Under the pieces are notes generated by a model. That model searched no databases, was not told the DNA's origin, and saw only the letters and a program-made list of their open reading frames with translations. From contig JABLXZ010000002.1 in NCBI GenBank assembly GCA_013177935.1, forward strand, positions 248,001 to 312,000: a stretch of DNA of 64,000 nucleotides. The letters run 5' to 3'. The position numbers and the translations under genes are program-made. This document shows positions 34,234 through 43,206 of this stretch, piece after piece. Within the stretch, counting starts at the first letter, position 1. Each line of letters opens with the position of its first letter. The DNA comes from a candidate division WOR-3 bacterium (lineage in GTDB: Bacteria; Hydrothermota; Tepidihabitantia; Tepidihabitantales; Tepidihabitantaceae).

Positions 34234-34884
34234 ATGAAGATATTTATTGATTCTGCCGATATCAAAGAGATTAAAGATGTAGCAAGCTGGGGTATCCTTG
34301 AAGGGGTAACCACTAACCCAACGCTGGTAAAGAAAACCGGCAAGCCGTTTAAGGAGTGTGTGACGGAAATTCTCGATGTGGTGGATGGACCGGTTTCGGT
34401 TGAGGCGATTTCACCGGATGCGGATGGTATGGTGCGGGAGGCGGAAGAGTGGGCAAAACTGGACCCGAAAAAGGTTACGGTAAAAATCCCGATGGGGATT
34501 GAGGGCCTAAAGGCGGTTTGCCGGCTGGCAAAGAAGGGCATAATGACCAATGTCACCCTGATTTTTTCACCCAACCAGGCGCTTTTAGCCTGCCGTGCTG
34601 GCGCGACTTTTATTTCACCTTTTGTCGGTCGGTTGGACGACATTTCGCACGAAGGGATGGATTTGGTGCGGGATATTGCGGCGATGATTGACTATTACGA
34701 CTTCCCGACCCAGGTGATTGCCGCCAGTATCCGGCATCCGTTGCATGTGGTCGAGTCGATGCGGGCGGGCGCGCATATCGCAACTATTCCTTATGATGTC
34801 CTCTTAAAGATGGTGCGGCACCCTTTGACCGATGCCGGTGTTAAGAAGTTTTATGAAGACTATCAGGGAATTCCCAAAGGATAG
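34234..34884 (+). CDS. tal: Small transaldolase family protein (copy 2)
   Basis: 216 aa. It opens [15 protein letters not shown] and has GVTTNPTLV (about 23-31), the Schiff-base lysine in VKIPMG (about 85) and MTNVTLIFS. This branch is the one usually annotated as transaldolase. A strong AGGAGG (34219-34224) precedes the ATG. Transketolase begins eight bases after its stop, so the two make a non-oxidative pentose phosphate unit. Confidence 0.93.
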   Translation: MKIFIDSADIKEIKDVASWGILEGVTTNPTLVKKTGKPFKECVTEILDVVDGPVSVEAISPDADGMVREAEEWAKLDPKKVTVKIPMGIEGLKAVCRLAKKGIMTNVTLIFSPNQALLACRAGATFISPFVGRLDDISHEGMDLVRDIAAMIDYYDFPTQVIAASIRHPLHVVESMRAGAHIATIPYDVLLKMVRHPLTDAGVKKFYEDYQGIPKG

Positions 34885-34892
34885 GAGAATTT

Positions 34893-37016
34893 ATGCCGAT
34901 AGTTGACTCAAAGACGAAGGCGGTGCGGAAAAGTTATTCGGTAGCGGAGTTGATTCAGGCGGCTAATCTGATGCGCGGTTACAACCTGATTGCACTGTGT
35001 GCCGCGGGTTCGGGACATGCGGGCGGCACGCTTTCCATTATGGATGTGACCGCTGCACTATATCTCCATGTTGCCCGACACGATCCTGAGAACCCTTTCT
35101 GGGAGGACCGGGATAGGATTATCTGGTCAACCGGTCACAAGGCGCCAGCACTCTATTTAGGTCTGGCGATGGCCGGTTTTTTTCCGGTTGAGGATGTGGT
35201 GCGGCTGAGGAAGCTTTATGCTCCTTATCAGGGGCATCCGCACTGGCTGAAGCTACCCGGAGTGGAGATTTCTTCAGGTTCGTTAGGCCAGGGGCTTTCG
35301 GTGGCGGTGGGGATTTGTCTTGCGGCCCGGCTGGATAAGAAGGATTATCGGGTTTACTGTATTACGGGTGACGGTGAACATCAGGAGGGGCAAATCTGGG
35401 AAGCGATAATGGAGGCGGGTGCGTATAAACTGGATAACCTTTGTTGTATTCTCGATAAGAATCGGTTACAGATCGATGGCTGGGTGAAGGATGTGATGCC
35501 GATTGACCCGATTGCCGAAAAGTACCGGTCCTTTGGTTGGAATGTGATTGAGATAGATGGTCACAATATGCACCAGATTCTGGCGGCTTTTGATAAAGCG
35601 GCGAAGCACAAGGGTCAGCCAACGGTGATTATCTGCCACACGACCAAAGGTAAAGGCGTTTCGTTTATGGAAAATGTTGCGGGCTGGCATGGTAAGGCGC
35701 CGAACAAAGCGGAGATGGTTAAGGGGTTGGAGGAGCTGGGACTTCATTTCCGGATTGATTACGAGAAGTTGCTGAAAAAGGCAGCCGATTATCAGGCGGA
35801 GGCGACGGCAAAGTTGATGGCGAAGGTGCCGAAGTTTTCCCGGGACTACTTCTGGAACCAGCAGGAGAAGATGAAGGTGGAGATGAAGGCGACCCGTTTT
35901 GGGTTTGGTGAGGCGCTCGAGGCACTGGGTGATGACAAAAGGGTGTGCTGTATCGGTGCGGACATCTCAGGGTCAATTACCATTTCAAAGTTTTACGAGA
36001 AGTATCCGGAGCGAATGGAGCGGTGGATTTCGGTTGGGATTGCTGAGCAGTCCGGCACGAATGTGGCGGCAGGGCTGGCAAAGGAGGGTAAGTTACCAGT
36101 TTTCGGTACTTATGGTGTTTTTGCCGCAGGACGGAATCTGGACCAGTTGCGCACCACGGTTTGCTACGGGAATTTCAATGTTTTGATTGCCGGGGCGCAC
36201 GGTGGGGTTTCGGTTGGTCCTGATGGTGCAACCCATCAGGCGCTGGAGGATTTGTTCCAGATATGTGGTTTGCCGAATATGCATGTGGCGGTGCCGGCTG
36301 ATGCGCTTGAAACAAAACGGGTAACCGAGCATTTGCTTATGAATATCAATGGTCCGAAGTATGTTCGGTTCGCGCGCGAGGCGACGCCAGTTGTTACCAC
36401 ACCCGAGACACCTTTTGTCTGGGGAATGCCCAATGTGTATCGGTACCGTGGGGAAAAAGATAAGTTTATTGAGGCGTTTGAGGTCAAGACCGCGGACAGT
36501 TATGAAGGAGAAGGGGAGGATTTGACAATTGTAGCGTGTGGACCGATGGTGCCCGAGGCGTTGCGGGCGGCGTGGATTTTGAAAGAGGATTTTGGGATTG
36601 AGACTAGGGTTATCAATCTGCACACATTAAAGTCGCCCAGCACCCATCCCGGCGAGACAATTCCCAACCAGAGGTTTTTGATTCAGGCGGCGCTGGAAAC
36701 TGGTGTGGTTTTGACCGCAGAGGAGCATCAGATTGGCGGGCTGGCAAACCGGGTCTCTTATGTCCTGCATACGGCACCGGAACTTTACGGTCACGCACTG
36801 GCGTTTGGTGCGATTGGGGTAAAAGACCGTTTTGGCGAGTCGGGTCAACCCTGGGAGTTGATGTGGGAGTTTGAGGTTTCGGCTGAGCACATCGCAGCCA
36901 AGGCAAAAGAGTTGTACGATATGGCGAAGGGAAAATCAGGCGGCGGAACGGCGCCGATAACAGAGAAAAAACGGCGTAGTGCGAGCCCGAAACGGAAGGC
37001 AGGAGGCAAAAAATGA
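34893..37016 (+). CDS. tkt: Transketolase
   Basis: 707 aa, full length with both thiamine diphosphate domains in one chain. Visible marks are SGHAGGTLSIMDVTAALYL, the diphosphate-binding GDGEHQEGQIWEA motif, HTTKGKG and the second-domain VGIAEQSGTNVAAG with its catalytic Glu. The last about 30 residues (EKKRRSASPKRKAGGKK end) are a basic, low-complexity tail that E. coli TktA lacks. It exchanges two-carbon ketol units between sugar phosphates. It overlaps the next gene by four bases. Confidence 0.95.
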   Translation: MPIVDSKTKAVRKSYSVAELIQAANLMRGYNLIALCAAGSGHAGGTLSIMDVTAALYLHVARHDPENPFWEDRDRIIWSTGHKAPALYLGLAMAGFFPVEDVVRLRKLYAPYQGHPHWLKLPGVEISSGSLGQGLSVAVGICLAARLDKKDYRVYCITGDGEHQEGQIWEAIMEAGAYKLDNLCCILDKNRLQIDGWVKDVMPIDPIAEKYRSFGWNVIEIDGHNMHQILAAFDKAAKHKGQPTVIICHTTKGKGVSFMENVAGWHGKAPNKAEMVKGLEELGLHFRIDYEKLLKKAADYQAEATAKLMAKVPKFSRDYFWNQQEKMKVEMKATRFGFGEALEALGDDKRVCCIGADISGSITISKFYEKYPERMERWISVGIAEQSGTNVAAGLAKEGKLPVFGTYGVFAAGRNLDQLRTTVCYGNFNVLIAGAHGGVSVGPDGATHQALEDLFQICGLPNMHVAVPADALETKRVTEHLLMNINGPKYVRFAREATPVVTTPETPFVWGMPNVYRYRGEKDKFIEAFEVKTADSYEGEGEDLTIVACGPMVPEALRAAWILKEDFGIETRVINLHTLKSPSTHPGETIPNQRFLIQAALETGVVLTAEEHQIGGLANRVSYVLHTAPELYGHALAFGAIGVKDRFGESGQPWELMWEFEVSAEHIAAKAKELYDMAKGKSGGGTAPITEKKRRSASPKRKAGGKK

Positions 37017-38173
37017 GACTGGCAGAGAGGATGGAACGGTTGGGAACAGAAACCGCTTTCGACTGTTTGTGCCGGGCAAAGGAACTGGAGTGCAAAATGG
37101 ATGTGGTTCATCTGGAGATTGGCGAACCGGATTTTCCGACACCCCGACATATTGTTGAGGCGGCAAAGCAGGCGCTGGATGAGGGCTGGACTCATTACGG
37201 TCCTTCAGCAGGTTTGCCTGAGTTACGGGAGGCAATCGCCCAGTATGCGGGTCGGCTGCGCGGGGTGAAGTTTTTCCCGGAGCAGGTTGTTGTCACGCCC
37301 GGTGGAAAGCCGGTGATGTCGTTTGCGATAATGGCGCTGGTTGAGAACGGTGATGAGGTGATTTATCCCAATCCGGGGTTCCCGATTTACGAATCGATGA
37401 TTGAGTATATGGGCGGACGACCGGTTCCGATTCGACTCCGGGAGGAACGGGGGTTTCGACTGGATGTGGAGGAGTTGGTTTCACTGGTAAATCCTCGAAC
37501 GAAACTGATTGTGATTAATTCGCCGGCAAACCCCACGGGTGGGGTTTTAACCCGGGAGGATTTGCGTTTGATTGGCGAAGTTGCCCTGAAGTACAATATC
37601 TGGATTCTCGCTGATGAGATTTACTCGGAGATTGTGTATGAAGGGCAGTTTGAGTCAATTGCGCAGTTTCCCGAAGTTCAGCGCCGTTTGATAATCCTCG
37701 ACGGGTTTTCCAAGACCTTTGCGATGACCGGCTGGCGCATTGGCTACGGAATAATGCCGGCGGAACTTGCCGAGAAGATGGCACGGATTGAGACCAACAT
37801 CAACTCCTGCACCGCGACTTTTATCCAGCGTGCCTGCCTTGCGGCGCTCAATGGTCCGCATGATGAGGTGGACCGGATGGTGGCAGAGTTCAAGCGGCGC
37901 CGGGACTTTATTGTCGAGGGTTTGAATCGGCTTCCGGGTTTTCGGTGCAACAAGCCGCAGGGCGCCTTCTATGCGTTTCCCAATATTGAAGGGACCGGGA
38001 TTGATTGTAAGGTCCTGGCGCACCGTCTTCTTGAAGAGGAGGGTGTTGCCTGTCTTGCGGGAACCTGTTTTGGCAAATTCGGGGACGGGTTTTTGCGTTT
38101 CAGTTATGCGAATTCAATTGAGAATATCCAGCGGGCGCTGGAACGAATAGAGCGGTTCTTAGCCCGAAGATGA
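37013..38173 (+). CDS. Class I/II PLP-dependent aminotransferase (AspC-like)
   Basis: 386 aa, coupled to transketolase by an ATGA overlap. The PLP lysine lies in DGFSKTFAMTGWRIGYG (about 221-237), and NSPANPTGG and the substrate-carboxylate FLRFSYA are present. The overall pattern is that of AspC/DapC-like enzymes of the Ia-gamma group, used for aspartate, alanine or aromatic amino acids. A second aminotransferase and aspartokinase follow, so aspartate-family supply is likely. Confidence 0.9.
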   Translation: MRLAERMERLGTETAFDCLCRAKELECKMDVVHLEIGEPDFPTPRHIVEAAKQALDEGWTHYGPSAGLPELREAIAQYAGRLRGVKFFPEQVVVTPGGKPVMSFAIMALVENGDEVIYPNPGFPIYESMIEYMGGRPVPIRLREERGFRLDVEELVSLVNPRTKLIVINSPANPTGGVLTREDLRLIGEVALKYNIWILADEIYSEIVYEGQFESIAQFPEVQRRLIILDGFSKTFAMTGWRIGYGIMPAELAEKMARIETNINSCTATFIQRACLAALNGPHDEVDRMVAEFKRRRDFIVEGLNRLPGFRCNKPQGAFYAFPNIEGTGIDCKVLAHRLLEEEGVACLAGTCFGKFGDGFLRFSYANSIENIQRALERIERFLARR

Positions 38174-38345
38174 AACAGGGCACTTTCCTTCCTTGCGGAA
38201 AGGGAGAGTGTACCCTCCCCTTTTCCCCCTCCCATAATAGGGAGGGGAGTTGCAGGAGGGATTCCCATAAATCTCGGGGAGTCGTGAGACGGGTTTTCAT
38301 CTGTGGAGGAGAATGGTGGCAGGAGCCTCTGTAAAGGAAGGTGAG
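38174..38345 (+). repeat. Dyad-repeat array, 32-33-bp spacing, between aminotransferase genes
   Basis: A short CTTTCC-TTCCTTGCGG-AAAG unit is followed by TACCCTCCCCTTTTCCCC, then CTCCCATAATAGGGAGGGG, and degenerate units anchored at 38234, 38267, 38299 and 38331. Linkers end in GGCAGGA or GGGA. The last unit runs into the next gene's ribosome-binding region. Confidence 0.75.
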
Positions 38346-38347
38346 TA

Positions 38348-39538
38348 GTGGCAGGTGGTCCTTTTGCGCAAAGGCTGTCGCTGCTTCCCCCTTATCTTTT
38401 TTCTGAACTGAATCGGTTTAAGGCGCGGGTCCGACGCGGGTTGATTGACCTGGGGGAAGGCAACCCTGATTTGGCACCAGAACCAGCGCTCGTTAGGATG
38501 CTTGTCCGAGCCTTAAAAAATCAGGAGAACCATCGTTACCCTGGATATTCAGGAAAACTGAGTTTACGGCGTGCCTTTGCCCGATGGTATCAGCGGCGGT
38601 TTGGGGTCACACTGGACCCGGAAAATGAGGTAGTGGTGCTATTGGGTTCAAAAGAGGGTGCGGCTCATCTGCTCTGGGCTTGCTGTGACCGGGGTGATAC
38701 GGTTGCGGTCTGCGACCCGGGCTATCCAGTTTATCTTAATCAAAGCAGGTTGTGCGGGGCGTCGCTTGTGCTTGTACCCCTCGAAGAAAAAAACGATTTT
38801 CTTCCGGACCTTGATTTCATCAGCCGGCTTGCCCCCCGGCTGAAACTCCTCTGCCTGAACTTTCCCAATAACCCCACGACCGCAATTGCTTCGCTCAGTT
38901 TTTACCGGGAAGTTGTTGCCCTGGCATTGAAATATGGATTCTATATTGTCAATGACAATGTCTATTCGGAAATCTACTTTTCCCAGCGACCGCCTTCCAT
39001 CCTTCAAGTCCCGGACAGCAAAGGCTGTGTGCTTGAGTTGCACTCACTATCCAAGACCTTTTCCATACCAGGCTGGCGGCTCGGGGTTGCGGTTGGTAAT
39101 AGAGATATGCTCAATGCGCTGTTAAAGATAAAGGAGAATGTTGACTCCGGACCGTTTGGGGCGATTCAGGACGCTGCGGTCTTTGCCCTGAGTAAGGGCA
39201 ATAAAATAGCGGCGAATGTACGCCGAATATACCAGCGGCGCCGGGATGTTTTTGTAAGCGAATTAACCCGCGGGGGGTGGAGTGTTAATTTACCAGAGTG
39301 CACATTTTATGTCTGGGCAAAACTGCCCGAATGGTGGCAGGAGATGCACAACGGTTCCCGTTCCTACGCATTTTGCCTGAAGTTGATTGAGCAGTGCCGG
39401 GTTGTTGCTGCCCCGGGTCGGGGTTTTGGCCAACAGGGCGAAGGGTTTGTCCGATTTGCGCTGGTTGCGCCGGAAAACCGGCTTAAGATTGCGGGTACCC
39501 GGATTCGGCGCTGGCTCGCTAAGACGAACCAACGGTGA
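38348..39538 (+). CDS. Class I/II aminotransferase, possible LL-diaminopimelate aminotransferase
   Basis: 396 aa with a GTG start behind GGAAGGTGAG, part of which belongs to the repeat array. NFPNNPTT and the PLP lysine in ELHSLSKTFSIPGWRLG (about 229-245) are clear. The GLIDLGEGNPDL start and YPGYSGKLSLRRAFARWY recall DapL and related enzymes. An aspartokinase gene 22 bases downstream supports a role in diaminopimelate/lysine synthesis, which remains an inference from context. Confidence 0.82.
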   Translation: MAGGPFAQRLSLLPPYLFSELNRFKARVRRGLIDLGEGNPDLAPEPALVRMLVRALKNQENHRYPGYSGKLSLRRAFARWYQRRFGVTLDPENEVVVLLGSKEGAAHLLWACCDRGDTVAVCDPGYPVYLNQSRLCGASLVLVPLEEKNDFLPDLDFISRLAPRLKLLCLNFPNNPTTAIASLSFYREVVALALKYGFYIVNDNVYSEIYFSQRPPSILQVPDSKGCVLELHSLSKTFSIPGWRLGVAVGNRDMLNALLKIKENVDSGPFGAIQDAAVFALSKGNKIAANVRRIYQRRRDVFVSELTRGGWSVNLPECTFYVWAKLPEWWQEMHNGSRSYAFCLKLIEQCRVVAAPGRGFGQQGEGFVRFALVAPENRLKIAGTRIRRWLAKTNQR

Positions 39539-39560
39539 AGGTGGGAAAGAGTCAAGCGGT

Positions 39561-40775
39561 ATGGCGCTGATAGTTCAAAAATTCGGTGGCAGTTCGCTTG
39601 CCAGCATCAGACAGCTGGAGCAGGTGGCAAAGCAGATTGCCCGGCGCCGGCGTGCTGGCGACCGGCTGGTGATAGTGGTTTCGGCAATGGGCGACACGAC
39701 TGATGCACTGTACCGTCGGGCGTTGATGGTTAACCCGGCGCCACCGCCCCGGGAACTGGATATGCTGCTGACCACCGGTGAGCGGCAGGCGATGGCGCTA
39801 CTCTCGCTGGCGCTGTTCAACCAGGGGCAGGAGGCGGCATCCTTTACCGGTTCACAGGTTGGCATCATCACCGACCGATTTCACTCTGATGCCCGAATTC
39901 AGGAGGTACGGCTTTACCGGGTTAATGATGCTTTACGGCGGGGAAAGGTACCGATTGTTGCCGGTTTTCAGGGGATGAGTGAAGAGCGGGAGATAACAAC
40001 TCTGGGCCGGGGTGGTTCTGATGTTACCGCGGTGGCGCTTGCCGCGGCACTTAAAGCGGACCGGTGCGAATTCTACAAGGATGTTGACGGCATCTTTACG
40101 GAAAATCCCCATGAGTTTCCCAATCTGAAACAGGTGCCGGAAATCACCTTTGAGGAACTGACCGAACTGGCGCAAGCCGGTGCCGGTGTGATTCATCCCC
40201 GTGCCTGTGCCTTAGCCGAAAAGTACCGGGTGCCACTGGTTATCCGTTCAACTTTTAACAACAAGCGAGGAACTATGGTAAAAGCACAATCACCGATGGA
40301 AAAACCATTTGTCCGGGCAATAACGCATGAATCGGCGGTTGCCCGGGTTGCGCTGGTTGATGTTGTCAAAAAGAAACGGTGTCTGCATCAGGTCGTTACC
40401 AGTTTAAGTACCGCCCGGGTGCCGGTGTTGCTGTTTAATCACGGTATCCCCCATCGCGACCGATTTGACCTGCTCTTTTACATCCCGGCGACACATTTAA
40501 CAAAGGCGACCGGCCTTTTGCAGCCACTTACCCAAAAATTGGGGGCACGGCGGCTGGAGGTTGACGACAACCTCAGTGCGGTTTCGCTTGTCGGTCCTGG
40601 GGTAGGAACCGATGCGGACATAATTGGTGAGACCTTTGCGACATTACATCAGGCACAGGTTCACATTGAGGCGTTTGCGATTTCGGCACTCCGGCTCACC
40701 TGTTTCATCCGCGCACCAGAACTGCGTCTCGCTGTTACCGCACTTTTAACCCGATTCCGGCTGACAAAGAAGTGA
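39561..40775 (+). CDS. lysC: Aspartokinase
   Basis: 404 aa from ATG 39561; in-frame codons upstream lie inside the preceding gene. The kinase domain has MALIVQKFGGSSLASI, TTGERQAMALLSLAL, TTLGRGGSDVTAVALAAAL and KDVDGIFTENP. Two ACT-type regulatory domains fill the C-terminal 130 residues, where feedback inhibitors bind. It phosphorylates aspartate as the first step to lysine, methionine and threonine. Its stop overlaps the scpB ATG. Confidence 0.95.
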   Translation: MALIVQKFGGSSLASIRQLEQVAKQIARRRRAGDRLVIVVSAMGDTTDALYRRALMVNPAPPPRELDMLLTTGERQAMALLSLALFNQGQEAASFTGSQVGIITDRFHSDARIQEVRLYRVNDALRRGKVPIVAGFQGMSEEREITTLGRGGSDVTAVALAAALKADRCEFYKDVDGIFTENPHEFPNLKQVPEITFEELTELAQAGAGVIHPRACALAEKYRVPLVIRSTFNNKRGTMVKAQSPMEKPFVRAITHESAVARVALVDVVKKKRCLHQVVTSLSTARVPVLLFNHGIPHRDRFDLLFYIPATHLTKATGLLQPLTQKLGARRLEVDDNLSAVSLVGPGVGTDADIIGETFATLHQAQVHIEAFAISALRLTCFIRAPELRLAVTALLTRFRLTKK

Positions 40776-41404
40776 TGGAAAACAGCAATCAGGAAGAACA
40801 GAAGTTAGCAAATCCGGCTACCGCTGCGCCTCAGTACTCGACTGATGACCTTGCCGGGATTGTTGAAGCGCTGCTTTTTGCCTGTGACCAGCCGGTGCCT
40901 TTAAGTCGACTTGCGGAAATTACCGGCGCGGATGAGGAACAGATTCGTACGGTAATTACCACTCTGAACCAAACTTATGCCGATACAGGCCGGGCGTTTC
41001 GCATCACGCGGGTTGCCCACGGTTACCAGCTTTACACCCTGCCCGAATATGCCGACTGGATAAGAAAACTGTACCAGCACCAGCGGGTCCAGCGCCTATC
41101 GCCCGCGGCGCTTGAGGTTCTTGCTATCATCGCCTATCAACAGCCGGTTACCAAGCCGGAGATTGAGAAACTGCGCGGGGTTGACTGCTCGGCGCCGCTG
41201 TTAACACTCTTGGAACGCGGACTGATTGTGACCGCGGGGCGGGCGCATCGACCAGGAAACCCGTTTCTCTATCGCACAACCCGGGAGTTCCTCCGTTACT
41301 TTGGTCTGGAGTCGCTCGATGAGCTGCCCAACCTTGAAGAACTGAGCACCTTCCTTGCGGAACGGGAAACACCGGATTCGGACTCAACCCAATCGACCTC
41401 TTGA
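40775..41404 (+). CDS. scpB: Segregation and condensation protein B
   Basis: 209 aa from the ATG overlapping the lysC stop (GTG 40772 also possible). The two winged-helix domains are recognisable from IVEALLFACDQPVPLSRLAEI (split around residues 29-49), RLSPAALEVLAIIAYQQPVT and FLYRTTREFLRYFGL. ScpB is the kleisin-associated subunit of the SMC-ScpAB condensin. No scpA or smc lies in the window, which is unusual because scpA is often adjacent. Confidence 0.93.
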   Translation: MENSNQEEQKLANPATAAPQYSTDDLAGIVEALLFACDQPVPLSRLAEITGADEEQIRTVITTLNQTYADTGRAFRITRVAHGYQLYTLPEYADWIRKLYQHQRVQRLSPAALEVLAIIAYQQPVTKPEIEKLRGVDCSAPLLTLLERGLIVTAGRAHRPGNPFLYRTTREFLRYFGLESLDELPNLEELSTFLAERETPDSDSTQSTS

Positions 41405-41931
41405 AGCCGGTTAAACTCATCGTTGGGATTATCGCCCGTAATCCGGACATGCTGGAACAGGGCGTTAAACTTCTTGAGCAAACATTTGGTCCGGTTGAGT
41501 TAAAAAGCCCGGTTATACCCTGGGACTTTTCTAATTACTATCAAGAGGAGCTGGGAAAAGACCTGTTGCGTTCCTGGGTGGCGCATCAAGGAGTTTTTGA
41601 ACCGGACCGGCTAATTTCATATAAGAAAACCGCTATTGCACTTGAAGGGCAACTCAAAGATGCGCTGGGCAGGCGGCAAGTGAACCTCGACCCGGGAATC
41701 CTTTCCCTGCACAACTTAATCCTTGCCACAACTAAAGACTATTCGCACCGCATCTATCTGGGCGACGGCATCTATGCGGAAGTGACCCTCATCTATCAAA
41801 AGGGTGGGTTTCAGCCTCTTGCCTGGACCTATCCTGACTATCGCACCGCCATTTGTCTGGAATTCCTCCGTGCTTGCCGTAATCGGCTACTCGAAGAAGA
41901 GGCGTTACGGCGTAGAACCGAAATCACATAA
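41401..41931 (+). CDS. DUF4416 family protein
   Basis: 176 aa, TTG start in a TTGA overlap with the scpB stop; no closer ATG exists. The sequence is a good match in my memory to DUF4416: KLIVGIIARNPDML, FDFSNYY-like WDFSNYYQEE, NLDPGILSLHNLILAT and AWTYPDYRT. No function is known. The family occurs in thermophiles and uncultured bacteria; coupling to scpB here is noted without implying a shared role. Confidence 0.82.
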   Translation: MKPVKLIVGIIARNPDMLEQGVKLLEQTFGPVELKSPVIPWDFSNYYQEELGKDLLRSWVAHQGVFEPDRLISYKKTAIALEGQLKDALGRRQVNLDPGILSLHNLILATTKDYSHRIYLGDGIYAEVTLIYQKGGFQPLAWTYPDYRTAICLEFLRACRNRLLEEEALRRRTEIT

Positions 41932-41948
41932 CCCTAAATCGGGCAAGG

Positions 41949-42113
41949 TTACTCTGGTTCGGGTGTGGAGAACCGTTCAATCACCTCGCCGATTTTGTTT
42001 TGAAACTCTTCAGCGGTGAAAACTCCCTTGTCAATCAACACCTCGACGAGCGCTGCAATCTCAATCAGCGCTTCCACGACCGCTTCGTTATGGCTATTGT
42101 GCTCTTCCGCCAT
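41949..42113 (-). CDS. 54-residue acidic SHOCT-like protein
   Basis: A complete small gene: GGAGG (four bases before), ATG at 42113, TAA at 41949-41951. It is acidic, and the central VLIDKGVFTAEEFQNKI looks like the SHOCT helix pattern (DKG.IT..EF..K). SHOCT segments are short and usually found at protein C-termini; here one stands nearly alone. Its function is unknown. It is convergent with DUF4416 and has its own promoter about 195 bases upstream, leaving an unusually long leader. Confidence 0.7.
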   Translation of the reverse strand: MAEEHNSHNEAVVEALIEIAALVEVLIDKGVFTAEEFQNKIGEVIERFSTPEPE

Positions 42114-42343
42114 GCTGCCTCCTTTAACAGGTAAATTTTAACGGACCTTGCCGGCTACGAGGTCACAAAGAAATTTGTGCTGCCACGAAAACCGACCTTG
42201 GCACGGGGAATAGAGCATTCGTCCGCGTTTTTGATGAAAGAGAGCGGCCATCGGGGCAAACGGCAATTACATAGTTGACCGCTTTGCGGGCGAACGATTT
42301 TCACCCTACCGCTGATAGTAGTTTACCAGCAAATTTTTGTCAA
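42114..42343 (-). promoter_or_regulatory. Promoter and about 195-base leader of the SHOCT-like gene
   Basis: Minus strand TTGACA (42338-42343), 17-base spacer, TACTAT (42315-42320). The leader that follows can form TGCCA...TGGCA and CACAAA-TTTC-TTTGTG hairpins (42160-42190). A structured regulatory leader is possible; I recognise no known riboswitch. Confidence 0.45.
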
Positions 42344-42370
42344 TCAAGTTAAGGCGAGCGGGATTCTGTA

Positions 42371-42399
42371 TTGACAGATATCAATGGGGTCTTTACAAT
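42371..42399 (+). promoter_or_regulatory. Promoter for the acyltransferase gene
   Basis: TTGACA (42371-42376), 17-base spacer, TACAAT (42394-42399). Transcription should begin near 42406, after an in-frame upstream start at 42337, which supports ATG 42424 as the real start. Confidence 0.7.
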
Positions 42400-42423
42400 A
42401 AAACAGGAGTTGTGGGTGTTAAA

Positions 42424-43188
42424 ATGAGTGCTAATTTCGCGCCGGAGAATAAAAGGGCACAGCCGGTTGTGCTTGAGCAGGAGAAGTTTGCCCGCAGAGT
42501 GTGGGCGGGCGTGAAGGCGGTGCTGCTCACCCTTTACGGGCTGCTAATCCGGATTCGGGTGGTTGGTAAGGAACGGGTTGGACTACCAATCAAAAGCGGG
42601 TTTGTGGTTGCGGCAAATCATCTGACCGGAGCGGATTCGATTGTGATTCAACTGGCGTTGCGGACCCGGGTATTTTTTCTGGCAGCGGCAAGGTGGTTCC
42701 ATTCGCGGTTTGTCGGTTTCTGGATGAAGAATCTGTGTGACACGATGCCGGTGGCGATTGGCAAGGGTAATGAAAACATCCCGACTTTGCGGCGCAGTGT
42801 CCAGATGTTGAAGCAGGGCGCGGTGTTGGGGGTCTATCCTGAAGGTGAGTTGAACCGCCGGGGTGGTGTTGACCATCTCTACGATGGTACCGCGTGGCTG
42901 GCGGTGCGGGCTCAGGTACCGGTGGTACCGGTGTATGTTGCCGGGTTGAAACTGGGACCGGAACCCAATTCCAAAGCCGGTCTGGACGAAGCCTGGGAGG
43001 GGTTCTTTTCGGTTTTGGGGAATTTGCTGAATCGCAATATCGTGGTGGCGATTGGTGAGCCAATTGAACCGCCCGCGGTACCGCCTTCTTCTGCAGAAGA
43101 GTTGCGGCGGGAGCTGGCGCGCATCAATCAGCGGCTCCAGGAGGAGTTTTCCCGATTACGGGTGAGCGTTGACCCAAGGAGAAATTGA
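42424..43188 (+). CDS. plsC: PlsC-type 1-acyl-glycerol-3-phosphate acyltransferase
   Basis: 254 aa from ATG 42424. The acyltransferase motifs are present: ANHLTGADS (HX4D variant, about 66-74), GNENIPTLRRSVQML, and the YPEGELNRRG motif (about 141-150) in place of EGTRSR. A hydrophobic stretch at about 28-43 probably associates it with the membrane. It would add the second acyl chain to make phosphatidic acid; acylation of another lipid is possible. AGGAG lies 13 bases upstream of the ATG. Confidence 0.85.
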   Translation: MSANFAPENKRAQPVVLEQEKFARRVWAGVKAVLLTLYGLLIRIRVVGKERVGLPIKSGFVVAANHLTGADSIVIQLALRTRVFFLAAARWFHSRFVGFWMKNLCDTMPVAIGKGNENIPTLRRSVQMLKQGAVLGVYPEGELNRRGGVDHLYDGTAWLAVRAQVPVVPVYVAGLKLGPEPNSKAGLDEAWEGFFSVLGNLLNRNIVVAIGEPIEPPAVPPSSAEELRRELARINQRLQEEFSRLRVSVDPRRN

Positions 43189-43196
43189 GGTAAAAT
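43169..43196 (+). promoter_or_regulatory. Promoter for holA (near-leaderless)
   Basis: TTGACC (43169-43174), inside the end of the acyltransferase gene, 16-base spacer, TAAAAT (43191-43196), ten bases to ATG 43207. No Shine-Dalgarno is seen. Confidence 0.5.
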
Positions 43197-43206
43197 CGTT
43201 TTCGGT

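Noticed and set aside
42337-42423. Longer N-terminus for the acyltransferase
   Set aside because: The region holds a near-consensus promoter whose transcript would begin after it.
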